From CAYRFE01 sp964423645 [NCBI: uncultured bacterium] (GTDB lineage: Bacteria; Macinerneyibacteriota; Macinerneyibacteria; Macinerneyibacteriales), in NCBI GenBank assembly GCA_964423645.1, contig CAYRFE010000019.1, positions 1 to 64,000 of the forward strand: a DNA stretch of 64,000 nt. Reading direction: 5' to 3'. Below are positions 45,982-55,384 of the stretch, piece after piece. Made by a program: the position numbers and the translations under genes. The notes beneath the pieces are model-generated. The model was given only the letters and a program-made list of their open reading frames with translations. It was not told where the DNA came from and ran no database searches. Each line of letters starts with the position of its first letter. The first letter of the stretch is position 1.

Positions 45982-46557
45982 TCACTCGCTGCAGTTGTTT
46001 TCAACCAACTCGCATAAAATATGTCCGATTAAAATATGGCTTTCTTGTATGCGCGGTGTATCTTTTGACGGGATCTTAAGGCAAAGATCGCATAGTGATC
46101 CCATTTTCCCTCCGCTTTCTCCGGTCATTCCGATAACGACGAGACCGTATTTTCTACACTCATCGATCGCATTAAGAATATTGGGAGAATTGCCGCTTGT
46201 TGATAATCCAATAAATACATCGCCTTTTTTCCCGCGAGCCTCAATTTGGCGAGAAAAAACCGCATCATATCCGTAATCGTTGCCGATTGCGGTAAGAATG
46301 GAGGTGTTTGCCGAAAGTGCTTCTGCTGATAATCCTCGTCGTTCCTTATAAAAGCGTCCGACCAACTCGGCAGCGATATGCTGTGCATCAGAGGCACTGC
46401 CGCCATTGCCTGCAATATACACGGTTCCGCCGTTCAAAATACATTGCGAGACCATGTCCGTGACACGCTGAATATTGTCAAGCAAATCACCGTCGGCAAG
46501 AATTGTCTCTTTCACGGCAATGCTTGCGCGAATTCTATTCACTATATCCGTTTTCAT
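45982..46557 (-). CDS. gmhA: Sedoheptulose 7-phosphate isomerase GmhA
   Basis: A 191-residue SIS-domain isomerase with [30 protein letters not shown] and the catalytic HILIGH with an upstream Glu in RIQESH. GmhA makes D-glycero-D-manno-heptose 7-phosphate, the first step toward ADP-heptose for LPS core or other surface sugars. The ATG at 46557 has GGAGGG and a TTGACA/TATTTT promoter. Other heptose genes are not in the window. Confidence 0.9.
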   Translation of the reverse strand: MKTDIVNRIRASIAVKETILADGDLLDNIQRVTDMVSQCILNGGTVYIAGNGGSASDAQHIAAELVGRFYKERRGLSAEALSANTSILTAIGNDYGYDAVFSRQIEARGKKGDVFIGLSTSGNSPNILNAIDECRKYGLVVIGMTGESGGKMGSLCDLCLKIPSKDTPRIQESHILIGHILCELVENNCSE

Positions 46558-46577
46558 ATATTTCCCTCCGTGTCGGT

Positions 46578-46606
46578 AAAATACCACAAGTATTTGATTT
46601 TGTCAA
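46578..46606 (-). promoter_or_regulatory. Promoter of gmhA
   Basis: Minus strand TTGACA (46601-46606), 17-base spacer, TATTTT (46578-46583). Confidence 0.65.
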
Positions 46607-46615
46607 TTGACCGTC

Positions 46616-47656
46616 TCATGTCTTTGTGGTATCTACGTATTCATTACATAGTGCATACAACACTTGATTATCTACACTATATCGCTTGTCAACTCTAAAG
46701 ATATTAAATCCGAGTTTTTTATTTATTTTAATCATCCACAAATTCTCTTCTGCAATCACGGTTGTAACTTCATCAACGAGCGGATAATTCTCACGAATAT
46801 ATGCATACGCACAATGCTTCATCATAAGCCCAAAACCTCTTCCACGATAGATCGGATGCACTCCGGTGATTTCTTGTCTAAGATTAATATTTTTTTCGAC
46901 ACAATCCACGGTGATTCCTACAAGATTTTTTTCCGAATTAAAAACCATACAATATATATAGTCATCTCTGCTGCTTTGGCGATATGACTCACGAATAAGA
47001 AATTCTTCGAATGATTCGCGGCACTCAACATTATTAAAGTGTAGATTTTCTTCCGTGGATACATTACTATATAATTCGAAATATGCAAGCAATAATTCTT
47101 CCGGAATTGAGCTGCAAACAGTTATAGTAAAACCATTGTTTATATTCATTATTTCCTTGTAGTGCCGCTCATAATATAAATGAGAATGTGAATGAATAAA
47201 ATATTTTAAATTAAAAAATTGATTACGTAGCTCCCCCCCTATTTCGTGTGCAAACCAATCTCCACTATCATCAAATGTGTCAATATAGATTTCGTTTTTA
47301 GAATCGTGAAATTTCATTACAATATTGGCAACCTCCTTAATAATCCAATACGGTCTTTCTGGTATCATAAAAAACGGTCTAATAAATAAATGTTCATTAG
47401 CCGTATCAATTTCATTAAGCACTAATTCAACAATTCCCTCAAACTCTTTATTATTTTCTAAAATAAGAAATGAATATTTATCGTTGTTCTGAAATTGTCG
47501 CTCTACAATTTTTTTCAAAGATTCAATATCACTGATACACCACTTTTCATTTCTCATTTCAGTGATTATTTTTCGTAAAGCATAAAGTTTTTCCCACTGC
47601 TCATTTAATAAGCTGTCGGCAGATAAAACAGTTACTATTTTGCGTTTCTTTTCCAT
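46616..47656 (-). CDS. GNAT-family acetyltransferase, tandem-domain type
   Basis: A 346-residue protein with two GNAT-like halves. The second (about 175-345) has the acetyl-CoA-binding motif V-x-P-x-YRGRGFG followed by LMMKHCAYAYI and the late NKKLGFNIF strand. The first half is more divergent and has no clear Q/RxxGxG/A loop, so it is probably non-catalytic. Such tandem GNATs include mycothiol synthase-like and antibiotic acetyltransferase proteins. The substrate is not evident. The gene is more AT-rich than its neighbours and has no ribosome-binding site, hints of acquisition. Confidence 0.75.
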   Translation of the reverse strand: MEKKRKIVTVLSADSLLNEQWEKLYALRKIITEMRNEKWCISDIESLKKIVERQFQNNDKYSFLILENNKEFEGIVELVLNEIDTANEHLFIRPFFMIPERPYWIIKEVANIVMKFHDSKNEIYIDTFDDSGDWFAHEIGGELRNQFFNLKYFIHSHSHLYYERHYKEIMNINNGFTITVCSSIPEELLLAYFELYSNVSTEENLHFNNVECRESFEEFLIRESYRQSSRDDYIYCMVFNSEKNLVGITVDCVEKNINLRQEITGVHPIYRGRGFGLMMKHCAYAYIRENYPLVDEVTTVIAEENLWMIKINKKLGFNIFRVDKRYSVDNQVLYALCNEYVDTTKT

Positions 47657-47773
47657 ATTTACTTTAAAATTCTATTCCTGATTGAGAATAAATAAAAGAA
47701 CCTTCTCATTTTAAAAAATTTTCCCTCCGCAATAATGGAATCTCCATACGTACATAATACAATCGTCTGAGCA

Positions 47774-48532
47774 TTATTCAAAAAACTTTTCACCGGCAAA
47801 ACGCTCATAGGTCGTTTTCAGTAATTTCAACTTTTTCACGAGTCGTTCATCGGTAAGCAGGAGGTTCTGAAAATCAGGTCGTTTTTCGTCGGTCATCCAA
47901 AAAGCCATCATCTCAGCGCGGTCCTCTTCGTCTCCGGTCATCGAATAACGGTTTATAAATCCCTTCTGCGGATGTACAGGTGAAATATAATCGGTCTCGC
48001 TATCAGCATAGGCAGTGACCCCGCCACCGCCGTATTTGAATCCAACGATGTTGATATTTGCCCAATCAGCCCAGTCATAGTACATATCTCCCCACAATGC
48101 AACATCCGTGCAATGAACAAGTTCATGATGCATGGTGTGAATCAGATACCCGCTGTCTGCAACACCATAACTACCGTTCACTGACAAATAAAGCACCTTC
48201 TTATACGGGTCAGGAACTCCTGCACGAAACTGCTTTTTATATGCCAAGTCATTTCCCAATACAATAGTATCGACCAATGATTTTTTAAGATACCCGCTCG
48301 GATATTTCGCATATTCTTTTTCAAGCAATTTCACAAAAGCGCGCACTTCTTTTTCCGTGCAATCGGTATAGGTAACACCATTCCATGAATCGACGATCTT
48401 TGTATTGTAGACAATGGTAACTCCCAGATCGTTATCGATCATCGTATGTCGTAATTCAACTTCTTTTGCCTGTGCAAAAATACTATTGATCGTAATCAAC
48501 ATGATCACAAAAATTGTTATGCATTGTTTCAT
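47774..48532 (-). CDS. Secreted HExxH metallopeptidase, putative
   Basis: A 252-residue exported protein with a signal peptide (ending IFAQA, about residue 21), a zincin motif HHELVH (about residue 133) and a plausible third ligand Glu in DEEDRAEMMAFW about 65 residues later. The surrounding sequence resembles uncharacterised zinc-binding peptidases rather than a well-known family. It starts three bases after the hydF stop and has AAGGAG, so it is probably cotranscribed with aspA-hydF although a periplasmic peptidase has no known place in hydrogenase maturation. Confidence 0.7.
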   Translation of the reverse strand: MKQCITIFVIMLITINSIFAQAKEVELRHTMIDNDLGVTIVYNTKIVDSWNGVTYTDCTEKEVRAFVKLLEKEYAKYPSGYLKKSLVDTIVLGNDLAYKKQFRAGVPDPYKKVLYLSVNGSYGVADSGYLIHTMHHELVHCTDVALWGDMYYDWADWANINIVGFKYGGGGVTAYADSETDYISPVHPQKGFINRYSMTGDEEDRAEMMAFWMTDEKRPDFQNLLLTDERLVKKLKLLKTTYERFAGEKFFE

Positions 48533-48535
48533 ATA

Positions 48536-49741
48536 TCACTCCTTATAAAACGGTTTGATAATTCTGTCAAGCACTCCGTGCATTTTCGAAATAACAACCC
48601 CATAATTTGTAACAGGAATTCCCTCGGCGATACATTGGTGAATTCTTCGCTTAAATTCCATGCCTGTAATCATACAACCGCCGCAATGCAGCACAAGTGC
48701 ATATTGAGAAACATCTTCGGGGAAATCCTGACCGGACACAACATCGTAATGGATTTCCTTTCCGATATACTGTGTCAGCCATCGCGGGATCTTTACCCTT
48801 CCGATATCATCACATTGCACATGATGCGAACATGCCTCGGCGATCAACACACGGTCACCGTTTTTCAACGTATCAATCGCACGTACTCCTTGCACCATCA
48901 CATCCAAATCACCTTTATAGCGTGCAAATGCGGTTGAAAACGTCGTCAGCGGCACATCATCAGGTACATCTCCCGCGACCTTTAATATGACCTGCGAATC
49001 TGCAATTACCAATGCAGGCGGTTTTGAAAGTGAAGAAAAGGCTTCTTCTATTTCTTTGTCCTTCACCGTCAACGCAATCGCATCATTGTCGAGACATTCG
49101 CGGATCACCTGCACTTGCGGCAATATAAGCCGTCCCTTTGGTGCAGCCAGATCAATAGGTACTACTAGCATCACCACATCCCCGCCTTGTATGAGATCAC
49201 CGATGATCACCGACTCATCGGTGAAATATTTCGGTGTGTGTTGTATGATCAATTCTTTGAGTTCGATAATAGATTCTCCGGTAACTGATGAGACCGCAAT
49301 ATACGGGAAGCCTTTTTCCTTACAATAGTTTTTTGCCGAATCTGACGGAACATGTGTATCACATTTGTTAAAGACAACGACACACGGTATTTTTGTGCGT
49401 TCGATCATAGCAAGTATCTGCAGGTCTTCCGGAGTAAAATCGGCTGATTCGGTGACAAATAGCGCCATATCCGAGCGCCACAACACTTTTTGAGTTGCCT
49501 TTATACGTAATGCGCCCAGTTCACCTACATCGTCAAGTCCTGCTGTATCATACAATGTGACAGGTCCGACAGGTATCAGCTCATATTGCTTAGCGACAGG
49601 ATCAGTGGTCGTGCCGGCATGTTCGGACACAATGGCGACCTGCTGCCCGACAAGTGCATTAATGAGCGACGACTTTCCTGCATTGCGCCGTCCGGTGATG
49701 GTGATGACCAATCGTTCGCCGCGCGGAGCCGATGAAGACAT
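48536..49741 (-). CDS. hydF: [FeFe]-hydrogenase maturation GTPase HydF
   Basis: A 401-residue HydF. The N-terminal GTPase domain has GRRNAGKSSL (P-loop), DTAGLDD and NKCD. A dimerisation domain follows, then the C-terminal iron-sulfur domain with CSHH and, about 48 residues later, HCGGC (the CxH...HCxxC ligands). HydF is the scaffold on which HydE and HydG products assemble the 2Fe subcluster before transfer to HydA. AGGAGG precedes the ATG. Confidence 0.95.
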   Translation of the reverse strand: MSSSAPRGERLVITITGRRNAGKSSLINALVGQQVAIVSEHAGTTTDPVAKQYELIPVGPVTLYDTAGLDDVGELGALRIKATQKVLWRSDMALFVTESADFTPEDLQILAMIERTKIPCVVVFNKCDTHVPSDSAKNYCKEKGFPYIAVSSVTGESIIELKELIIQHTPKYFTDESVIIGDLIQGGDVVMLVVPIDLAAPKGRLILPQVQVIRECLDNDAIALTVKDKEIEEAFSSLSKPPALVIADSQVILKVAGDVPDDVPLTTFSTAFARYKGDLDVMVQGVRAIDTLKNGDRVLIAEACSHHVQCDDIGRVKIPRWLTQYIGKEIHYDVVSGQDFPEDVSQYALVLHCGGCMITGMEFKRRIHQCIAEGIPVTNYGVVISKMHGVLDRIIKPFYKE

Positions 49742-49765
49742 ATGAACCTCCTAATTACCCGTTTC

Positions 49766-49786
49766 GGGCAGAAATGGATTCTGCCC
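49766..49786. repeat. Short hairpin between aspA and hydF
   Basis: GGGCAGAA-ATGGA-TTCTGCCC followed by CCTAC. The same style of arm followed by (C)CTAC occurs at 55494-55518 and in the composite repeats. Confidence 0.55.
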
Positions 49787-49867
49787 CTACAGTAATGACA
49801 AAATGCAATTCGCAGGGACGTGCAATCTCCGTGTCCGCTTTTTTCCAAATAACATCGTTATTAATCA

Positions 49868-51271
49868 TTATAACAATTCTTCCTTCGTAAATCCCAATTT
49901 GTACATACTTGCAGGTGATAAGAGGTCATTCAATCTCTCTTTTGATATAACGCCGCTTTCAAGAATGATATCACGTACCGGACGTCCTGTTCGTTGTGCG
50001 TCCTTCACAAACTTTTCTACCGTGTCATACCCTAGTATCGGCACAAGCACGGTTGCGCTCATATTCGATTTATCAACAAATGATTGACACTGCGACTTAT
50101 TGACAGTGATTCCCTGTATACAACGCGTATCAAGCATATGGGATGTGTTCGTAAGCAACGTAATTGATTCCAGTATCGCATGACACATCAAAGGCATATT
50201 CTGATTCAATTCAAGATTACCCAATCCGCATGCCAACGTAATAATTTGATCATTGGCGATCACACGCAATGCTGCCTGCGTAGCCGCCTCGCAAATAACA
50301 GGATTGACCTTTCCCGGCATAATAGTAGAACCTGCTTGCATCGGCGGGAGGTTAATCTCCGCTAACCCACCCTCGGGACCTGATGAAAGCAATCGTATGT
50401 CGTTTGATATCTTCAATAAATTTGCGGCACATGCTTTGAGTATCCCTGAAATCTCTGCGAATTGATCGGTATTCTGCGTCGCATCCACAAGATTCTCTGC
50501 ACGTGAAATAGAAAGTCCTGTCAAGCGTTTCAAGGTGTCGGTAACCTTAAAAATATACTCTCGCGGTGCGCCAAGTCCTGTGCCGATCGCTGTTCCGCCC
50601 AGATTGACGGTTTTGATACGTTCACGTGATTTGAACACTCGCCACCGATCGCGTGCGATAGCCTCACCCCACGCACCGAATTCCATCCCGAGTGTCATGG
50701 GTACGGCATCCTGAAGCTCCGTTCTGCCGAGTTTCACGATAGAAGCAAATTCCTGCTCTTTTTTCTGCAACGATTCTTGTAGGCCCGAGATCGATTTTTC
50801 GCAATCCTGCAGCATGAACAACACAGCTACCCGTAACGCCGTCGGGAATGTGTCATTGGTGGATTGATGCATGTTCACGTCGTGAAGCGGATGAATTTTG
50901 TCGTAAACACCCAATGAACCGCCACACACTACATTTGCTCTATTGGCGATAACTTCGTTCATGTTCATGTTCGAGGATGTCCCTGCGCCGCCTTGAAATG
51001 CATCAACAACGATGTGATCATGCCACTGCCCTGTAATAAGTTCATCACACGCAACAATGATCGCACCGGCTTTTTCGGCAGATAAAAACCCTGTGTCTTT
51101 ATTGGTCAATGCACACGCCTTTTTCACATACGCATAGGATGTGATAAACAACGGATGAAGCCGATATCCCGATAAAGGAAAGTTGGCTGCCGCGCGTGCT
51201 GTTTGAATTCCGTATAATGCATCGGCAGGAATGGTCATCTCACCCAGTGAGTCACGCTCAATACGATCCAT
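49868..51271 (-). CDS. aspA: Aspartate ammonia-lyase of the hyd-linked type
   Basis: A 467-residue member of the aspartase/fumarase superfamily, with the substrate signature GSTIMPGKVNP (about residue 318) and the conserved NMHQSTNDTFPTA and GRTELQDAVP regions. The N-terminus (RIERDSLGE...YGIQTARAAANF) is aspartase-like rather than fumarase-like. Aspartase releases ammonia and fumarate from aspartate. Its position directly before hydF resembles hyd clusters in some anaerobes that include an aspA. Whether it feeds ammonia to the dithiomethylamine bridge of the H-cluster or works in general metabolism is not decided by sequence. Fumarase remains a possible alternative. Confidence 0.85.
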   Translation of the reverse strand: MDRIERDSLGEMTIPADALYGIQTARAAANFPLSGYRLHPLFITSYAYVKKACALTNKDTGFLSAEKAGAIIVACDELITGQWHDHIVVDAFQGGAGTSSNMNMNEVIANRANVVCGGSLGVYDKIHPLHDVNMHQSTNDTFPTALRVAVLFMLQDCEKSISGLQESLQKKEQEFASIVKLGRTELQDAVPMTLGMEFGAWGEAIARDRWRVFKSRERIKTVNLGGTAIGTGLGAPREYIFKVTDTLKRLTGLSISRAENLVDATQNTDQFAEISGILKACAANLLKISNDIRLLSSGPEGGLAEINLPPMQAGSTIMPGKVNPVICEAATQAALRVIANDQIITLACGLGNLELNQNMPLMCHAILESITLLTNTSHMLDTRCIQGITVNKSQCQSFVDKSNMSATVLVPILGYDTVEKFVKDAQRTGRPVRDIILESGVISKERLNDLLSPASMYKLGFTKEELL

Positions 51272-51334
51272 AACAGCATCCTTTCGCTACGAATGTAGTA
51301 TAACCGTTTTTTGTGTTTTTTTGAATATGAAATT

Positions 51335-51493
51335 AGACCTTTGCAAAACTACTATATTTTGAATTTGTGCCCACCCCAAACCCCTCCCGTAAAAATCGGG
51401 AGGGGCTTAATTGTTATATAATGGGGACTTCGTCCCCACACCCCTTTATAGAAAATAAAGAAAAATTGGTACTTTTGAATTTTGCAAAGGTCT
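51335..51493. mobile_element. 159-bp MITE with IS5-like terminal inverted repeats
   Basis: Perfect 14-base terminal inverted repeats: AGACCTTTGCAAAA at the left and its complement TTTTGCAAAGGTCT at the right. Inside are two palindromic arms (CCCCTCCC/GGGAGGGG and TGGGGAC/GTCCCCA). No coding capacity. The ends resemble those of IS5/IS1031-group elements. No target-site duplication is obvious. Confidence 0.75.
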
Positions 51494-51500
51494 CCAATTG

Positions 51501-51672
51501 TTTTCTTAGTATGATATTTACGTCATTCCAGCGAAGGCTGGAATCCAGAGGTTTATAATTTTGGTACACAATTTCAACATCTGGATCATCAGGTCAAGCC
51601 TGATGATGACGCACTAGAGAATTGTTTTCTAAATATCATGTTCACGTCATTCCAGCGAAGGCTGGAATCCAG
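51501..51672. repeat. Alternating palindromic repeat array, left part
   Basis: Repeat type C (CGTCATTCCAGCGAAGGCTG and then GAATCCAG) at 51521 and 51644, and type D (CTGGATCATCAGGTCAAGCC with TGATGATGACG) at 51581. Both are palindromic. Spacing between units is 60 to 65 bases, and the intervening AT-rich bases are also related between units, so the real period is about 125 bases. Confidence 0.85.
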
Positions 51673-51764
51673 ACATTACTTTATTAAAAATGCTTTTTTT
51701 TCTATGATAAAATAATTACCCGCGAGGGGTTGATATTTCCTATGCTTTGTAGTATAAATAAACA

Positions 51765-52055
51765 ATGCAAGTTAAAGAGTATTACGTATATATTATGTCT
51801 TCGATACGTAATGGAACCTTATATATTGGCGTAACAAATGATCTAAAAAGACGTACTTATGAACATAAACATAATAGCATAAAAGGTTTTACTCAAAAAT
51901 ACTCTGTTCATATGTTGGTTTATTACGAACAACATGACTCAATAATTATTGCTATTAACCGTGAAAAGCAACTAAAAACATGGAAACGAATATGGAAACT
52001 TCGTTTAATTGAGGAGTTTAACCCAACTTGGAGTGATCTAAGCATCGATTTGTAA
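51765..52055 (+). CDS. GIY-YIG endonuclease domain protein (YhbQ/UPF0213-like)
   Basis: A 96-residue single-domain protein with Y-x-YIM (GIY strand), TLYIGVTNDLKRRTYEH with the catalytic Arg and nearby Tyr, and INREKQLKTW with the metal-binding Glu. These are the core residues of the GIY-YIG nuclease fold, so it may cut or nick DNA. It lies inside the palindromic repeat array, between the second C unit and the second D unit. Only AAAG-like purines precede the ATG. AT-rich. Similar small genes are scattered through many bacterial genomes and their role is unsettled. Confidence 0.85.
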   Translation: MQVKEYYVYIMSSIRNGTLYIGVTNDLKRRTYEHKHNSIKGFTQKYSVHMLVYYEQHDSIIIAINREKQLKTWKRIWKLRLIEEFNPTWSDLSIDL

Positions 52056-52058
52056 CAT

Positions 52059-52270
52059 CCGGATCATCAGATCAAGCCTGATGATGACGCACGAGAGATT
52101 TTTTAGTTTATTATTATGTTCACGTCATTCCAGCGAAGGCTGGAATCCAGACATTTTATAATTAAAATACGAAGTTCCGACATCTGGATCATCAGGTCAA
52201 GCCTGATGATGACGCATTAGAGCATTGTTCTCTTAGTATGATTTTACGTCATCCCAGCGAAGGCTGGCAT
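52059..52270. repeat. Alternating palindromic repeat array, right part
   Basis: Type D at 52059 and 52182, type C at 52123 and 52247, again 59 to 65 bases apart. The last C unit is degenerate. The rest of the gap to 52394 is AT-rich and includes TGTTCATCTGTGCCATCTG, probably another repeat remnant. Confidence 0.85.
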
Positions 52271-52394
52271 TCTATCGTTAAACTCCAATGGCTACTTTAT
52301 CTTACTTGGATACTCGCATTCTACAAATAAAACAAAATCAGTGTTCATCTGTGCCATCTGTGGTTAAGAAAGAATTTGATAATTTCATTCTAAA

Positions 52395-52423
52395 AAGAAA
52401 TCCCCGCCCTTTCAGAGCGGGGT
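52395..52423 (-). terminator. Terminator of pruA
   Basis: Minus strand CCCCGC-TCTGAAAGG-GCGGGG followed by ATTTCTTTTT, 24 bases after the stop at 52448. Confidence 0.75.
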
Positions 52424-52447
52424 ATCGAAAACGGTGCGCTATGAGGT

Positions 52448-54100
52448 TTATTTATCTTTGCGGTTTGAATGATATTCGTCGCGCTTGAGGAACTCATACG
52501 CATAGTGAGTCGGTGCATTAAGGTTCTCTTTGATAGTTCTCGGCGATGTCCAACGCAGAAGATTGAGATACGACCCGGCTTTATCGTTGGTACCTGATTT
52601 ACGCGCACCACCAAACGGCTGCTGACCGACGACTGCTCCTGTCGGTTTGTCGTTGATGTAGAAGTTGCCTGCTGCAAAACGAAGTTCATTGAAGGCTTTC
52701 AGTACAGCCTTACGGTCATTTGCAATGATTGCACCGGTAAGTGCATACGGTGATGTCTCGTTACATATCTGAAGGGTTTCTTCGAACTTATTGTCGTCAT
52801 ACACATACGCGGTGAGTACCGGCCCGAATATTTCCTCCTCCATAGTGAGGAAATGCGGCGTTTTGGCTTCGATAAGGGTTGGTTCAATAAAATAACCTTT
52901 TGTCTTATCACCGTTTCCGCCAAAGATGATCTTCGCATCGTTGGTATTCTTTGCAGCGTCAACATAACCCATGATCGAATCAAATGCTTTTTCATCGATA
53001 ACGGCATTCACAAAATTTGAGAAGTCGCGCGTATCGCCCATCGTGATCTCACCGAGGAAAGCACCGATACGGTCCTTAACAGCAGGCCACAATGATTTCG
53101 GAATGTAAGTACGTGAAGCTGCTGAGCATTTCTGCCCCTGATACTCAAACGCACCGCGCACAAGTGCAGTCGCAACCATATCAGCATCTGCTGACGGATG
53201 AACCATTACGAAATCTTTACCGCCCGTTTCACCCACAAGACGCGGATAAGAACGATATGATGCGATGTTTTCGCCGACTGTCTTCCACATACTATTGAAA
53301 ACACCTGTCGAACCGGTAAAATGAATACCCGCGAGTTCTTTATGGGGCAGTACCATATTACCGACCTTCGATCCCGGTCCCGGCACAAAATTGATGACAC
53401 CTGCAGGGAATCCCGCTTCCATAAATACTTTCATCAGGTAATAATTTGACAATATAGATGTTGAGGCAGGTTTCCATAGAACACTATTGCCCATCATCGC
53501 GCATGATGTAGGCAGATTCGCCCCTATAGCGGTAAAATTGAATGGTGTAACAGCAAAAATAAATCCTTCAAGCGGACGATATTCAACACGGTTGATCATA
53601 CCTTCTTCAGATATCGGTTGCATTTTATATATTTCCTGCATAAAATATGCATTCAAGCGTAAAAAGTCGATTGATTCACATGCAGAATCAACTTCAGCCT
53701 GGAAAACGTTTTTGCTTTGCCCAAGCATAGTAGCGGCATTGATCACATAACGATATTTTTTTGACAACAACTCTGCAGCACGCATACAAATTGAAGCACG
53801 ATCTTCCCATGGCATACGCTCCCAATCTCTTTTTGCGCTCAATGAAGCTTCGATTGCCTGAGCGACCTCATCTTTACCCGCCATGTGATAGGTCGCAAGT
53901 ACATGTTTGTGATCATGCGGCATAACACAGATATCGGTCGAACCGGTACGCACTTCTTTACCACCAATGATCAACGGGATGTCGATCTTCTCATTCTCCA
54001 TTTTCTTGATAGCTTCTTCGATCTTTACCCTCTCGCCACAACCCGGAGCATACGAAAGCATATGCTCGTTTTTTGGCATTCCCATGTTCATGATACCCAT
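52448..54100 (-). CDS. pruA: L-glutamate gamma-semialdehyde (P5C) dehydrogenase
   Basis: A 550-residue aldehyde dehydrogenase of the long ALDH4A1-like P5C dehydrogenase type. It has catalytic Cys in GQKCSAASR, general-base Glu in VGETGGKD, the NAD-binding FTGSTG, and GPVLTAYVYDD and QPFGGARKSGTN typical of this branch. It oxidises glutamate semialdehyde to glutamate with NAD in proline or arginine catabolism. Start at 54100 has GGGAGG. In-frame sequence up to 54286 crosses the promoter and is not coding. It has its own TTGACA/TATATT promoter although it lies among hyd genes. No proline dehydrogenase is adjacent. Confidence 0.93.
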   Translation of the reverse strand: MGIMNMGMPKNEHMLSYAPGCGERVKIEEAIKKMENEKIDIPLIIGGKEVRTGSTDICVMPHDHKHVLATYHMAGKDEVAQAIEASLSAKRDWERMPWEDRASICMRAAELLSKKYRYVINAATMLGQSKNVFQAEVDSACESIDFLRLNAYFMQEIYKMQPISEEGMINRVEYRPLEGFIFAVTPFNFTAIGANLPTSCAMMGNSVLWKPASTSILSNYYLMKVFMEAGFPAGVINFVPGPGSKVGNMVLPHKELAGIHFTGSTGVFNSMWKTVGENIASYRSYPRLVGETGGKDFVMVHPSADADMVATALVRGAFEYQGQKCSAASRTYIPKSLWPAVKDRIGAFLGEITMGDTRDFSNFVNAVIDEKAFDSIMGYVDAAKNTNDAKIIFGGNGDKTKGYFIEPTLIEAKTPHFLTMEEEIFGPVLTAYVYDDNKFEETLQICNETSPYALTGAIIANDRKAVLKAFNELRFAAGNFYINDKPTGAVVGQQPFGGARKSGTNDKAGSYLNLLRWTSPRTIKENLNAPTHYAYEFLKRDEYHSNRKDK

Positions 54101-54140
54101 ATATACCTCCCTATTCGTTATGCTTATTCGGACACAACGA

Positions 54141-54169
54141 AATATACATGACGAAAAAGGAGTTGTCAA
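54141..54169 (-). promoter_or_regulatory. Promoter of pruA
   Basis: Minus strand TTGACA (54164-54169), 17-base spacer, TATATT (54141-54146). The leader contains AAGCATAACGAATAG (54111-54125), which is repeated in the hydA leader. Confidence 0.8.
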
Positions 54170-54293
54170 TGAATAGTCGTATAATACCGGGCAAGCAACG
54201 ACATTTGTCATTCTCGAGTAACATACTATGTTGAAAAATATTTTTATTAGTCTATGATTTTTTCGAACTGCTTGAATAAAGCTCACACAAAAT

Positions 54294-55346
54294 TTATTTT
54301 GTCATATGATCCGCCCGTTCAAACGACAACGGTCTCCCTATTGTCGCGAGCGAGTCGCGTAAATGTTCAAGAAATGATGTCGCCGCCGATGCTTCGGTGC
54401 GTTTCTTATTGGGATAGATCGTATAGAGTTTGCGGTATTGCGCAGGCGTTTCGTTTGGCATAACGACGTTTGCGCCGCGCTGTAACGCGAGTAGCCGCGC
54501 CTGATCCTCCGCAAGAGTTGATAATGCAGTCGTCGCCGGAAGATGCACATCCCCGCTCACAATTCGATTCAACGCCAATACACGATATGTGACATCCTCG
54601 CGATCGTGCTCATTCCACTCAGTTGGCTGACCTGCTACGGGTATATACGGACCTGCCCCTATCATATCGGTCTGTATCGTTTTAAAAAACAGAATATCCT
54701 GTGCGATACTTTCACGTGTCTGCCCGGGCAAGCCGATCATGATCCCGCTTCCCACCTGATATCCGATGCTCTTTAATGTTTGAAGACAGGAAACTCGCTC
54801 ATCAAAACTCATACCGGGGTTGAGTTTATTATATAGATCGTGATCCGATGTTTCATGCTTCAACAGATATCGGTCGGCACCTGCATCAAACCACGTGCGA
54901 TACGTCACTTCGTCACGCTCACCGAGTGAAAGTGTTATTGCCATACCCGGAGTTTGCTTTTTGGTCTCACGCAACACATCAGCAAACAACGCTGCAGTGT
55001 AAAACATATCTTCACCTGATTGCATAACGAGTGTTCGATATCCCTTTGCGTAAATTTCCGTACTGATTCGAACAATGTCTTCAGGTAATATACGGTATCT
55101 GACCACACCATCGGTGTTACAGTTTATCCCGCAATACAGACACGCTCGCCTGCAGTGATTGGAGATCTCTAAGATCGCCCTCAGATGTACTTTGTCGCCG
55201 ACAAGTTCCTTGCGGATGCGGTCGGCCTCACGATACATCACGGCGAGATCGTCAGTTGTTGCGTCAACGAGGAACCAACGGATATCATCAATATTCGGGT
55301 TTTCGCGGAGACGATCGATGCGGTCGATTGCAGAAAGTATATTCAT
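54294..55346 (-). CDS. hydE: [FeFe]-hydrogenase maturase HydE (radical SAM)
   Basis: A 350-residue radical SAM enzyme with the cluster motif CRRACLYC (about residue 65), GINCNTDGVVRYR following it, and QSGEDMFY and GSGIMIGLPGQT of the barrel. HydE acts on the HydG-derived iron-cysteine synthon to build the H-cluster. AAGGA lies upstream of the ATG. The 183-base gap before it contains palindromic repeats. Confidence 0.94.
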   Translation of the reverse strand: MNILSAIDRIDRLRENPNIDDIRWFLVDATTDDLAVMYREADRIRKELVGDKVHLRAILEISNHCRRACLYCGINCNTDGVVRYRILPEDIVRISTEIYAKGYRTLVMQSGEDMFYTAALFADVLRETKKQTPGMAITLSLGERDEVTYRTWFDAGADRYLLKHETSDHDLYNKLNPGMSFDERVSCLQTLKSIGYQVGSGIMIGLPGQTRESIAQDILFFKTIQTDMIGAGPYIPVAGQPTEWNEHDREDVTYRVLALNRIVSGDVHLPATTALSTLAEDQARLLALQRGANVVMPNETPAQYRKLYTIYPNKKRTEASAATSFLEHLRDSLATIGRPLSFERADHMTK

Positions 55347-55384
55347 AGGTATAATCCTTTTTTTAATTCCATACTAACAATCCG

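Noticed and set aside
49868-51271. Class II fumarase instead of aspartase
   Set aside because: The N-terminal RIERDSLGE...YGIQTARAAANF segment fits aspartase better. Retained only as an alternative in the entry.
51501-52270. Regularly spaced repeats resembling a CRISPR array
   Set aside because: Two alternating palindromes with related rather than unique spacers, and no cas genes. The period reflects a tandem ~125-bp unit.
54101-54286. N-terminal extension of the pruA product
   Set aside because: The extension covers a TTGACA/TATATT promoter and a GGGAGG that point to the ATG at 54100.
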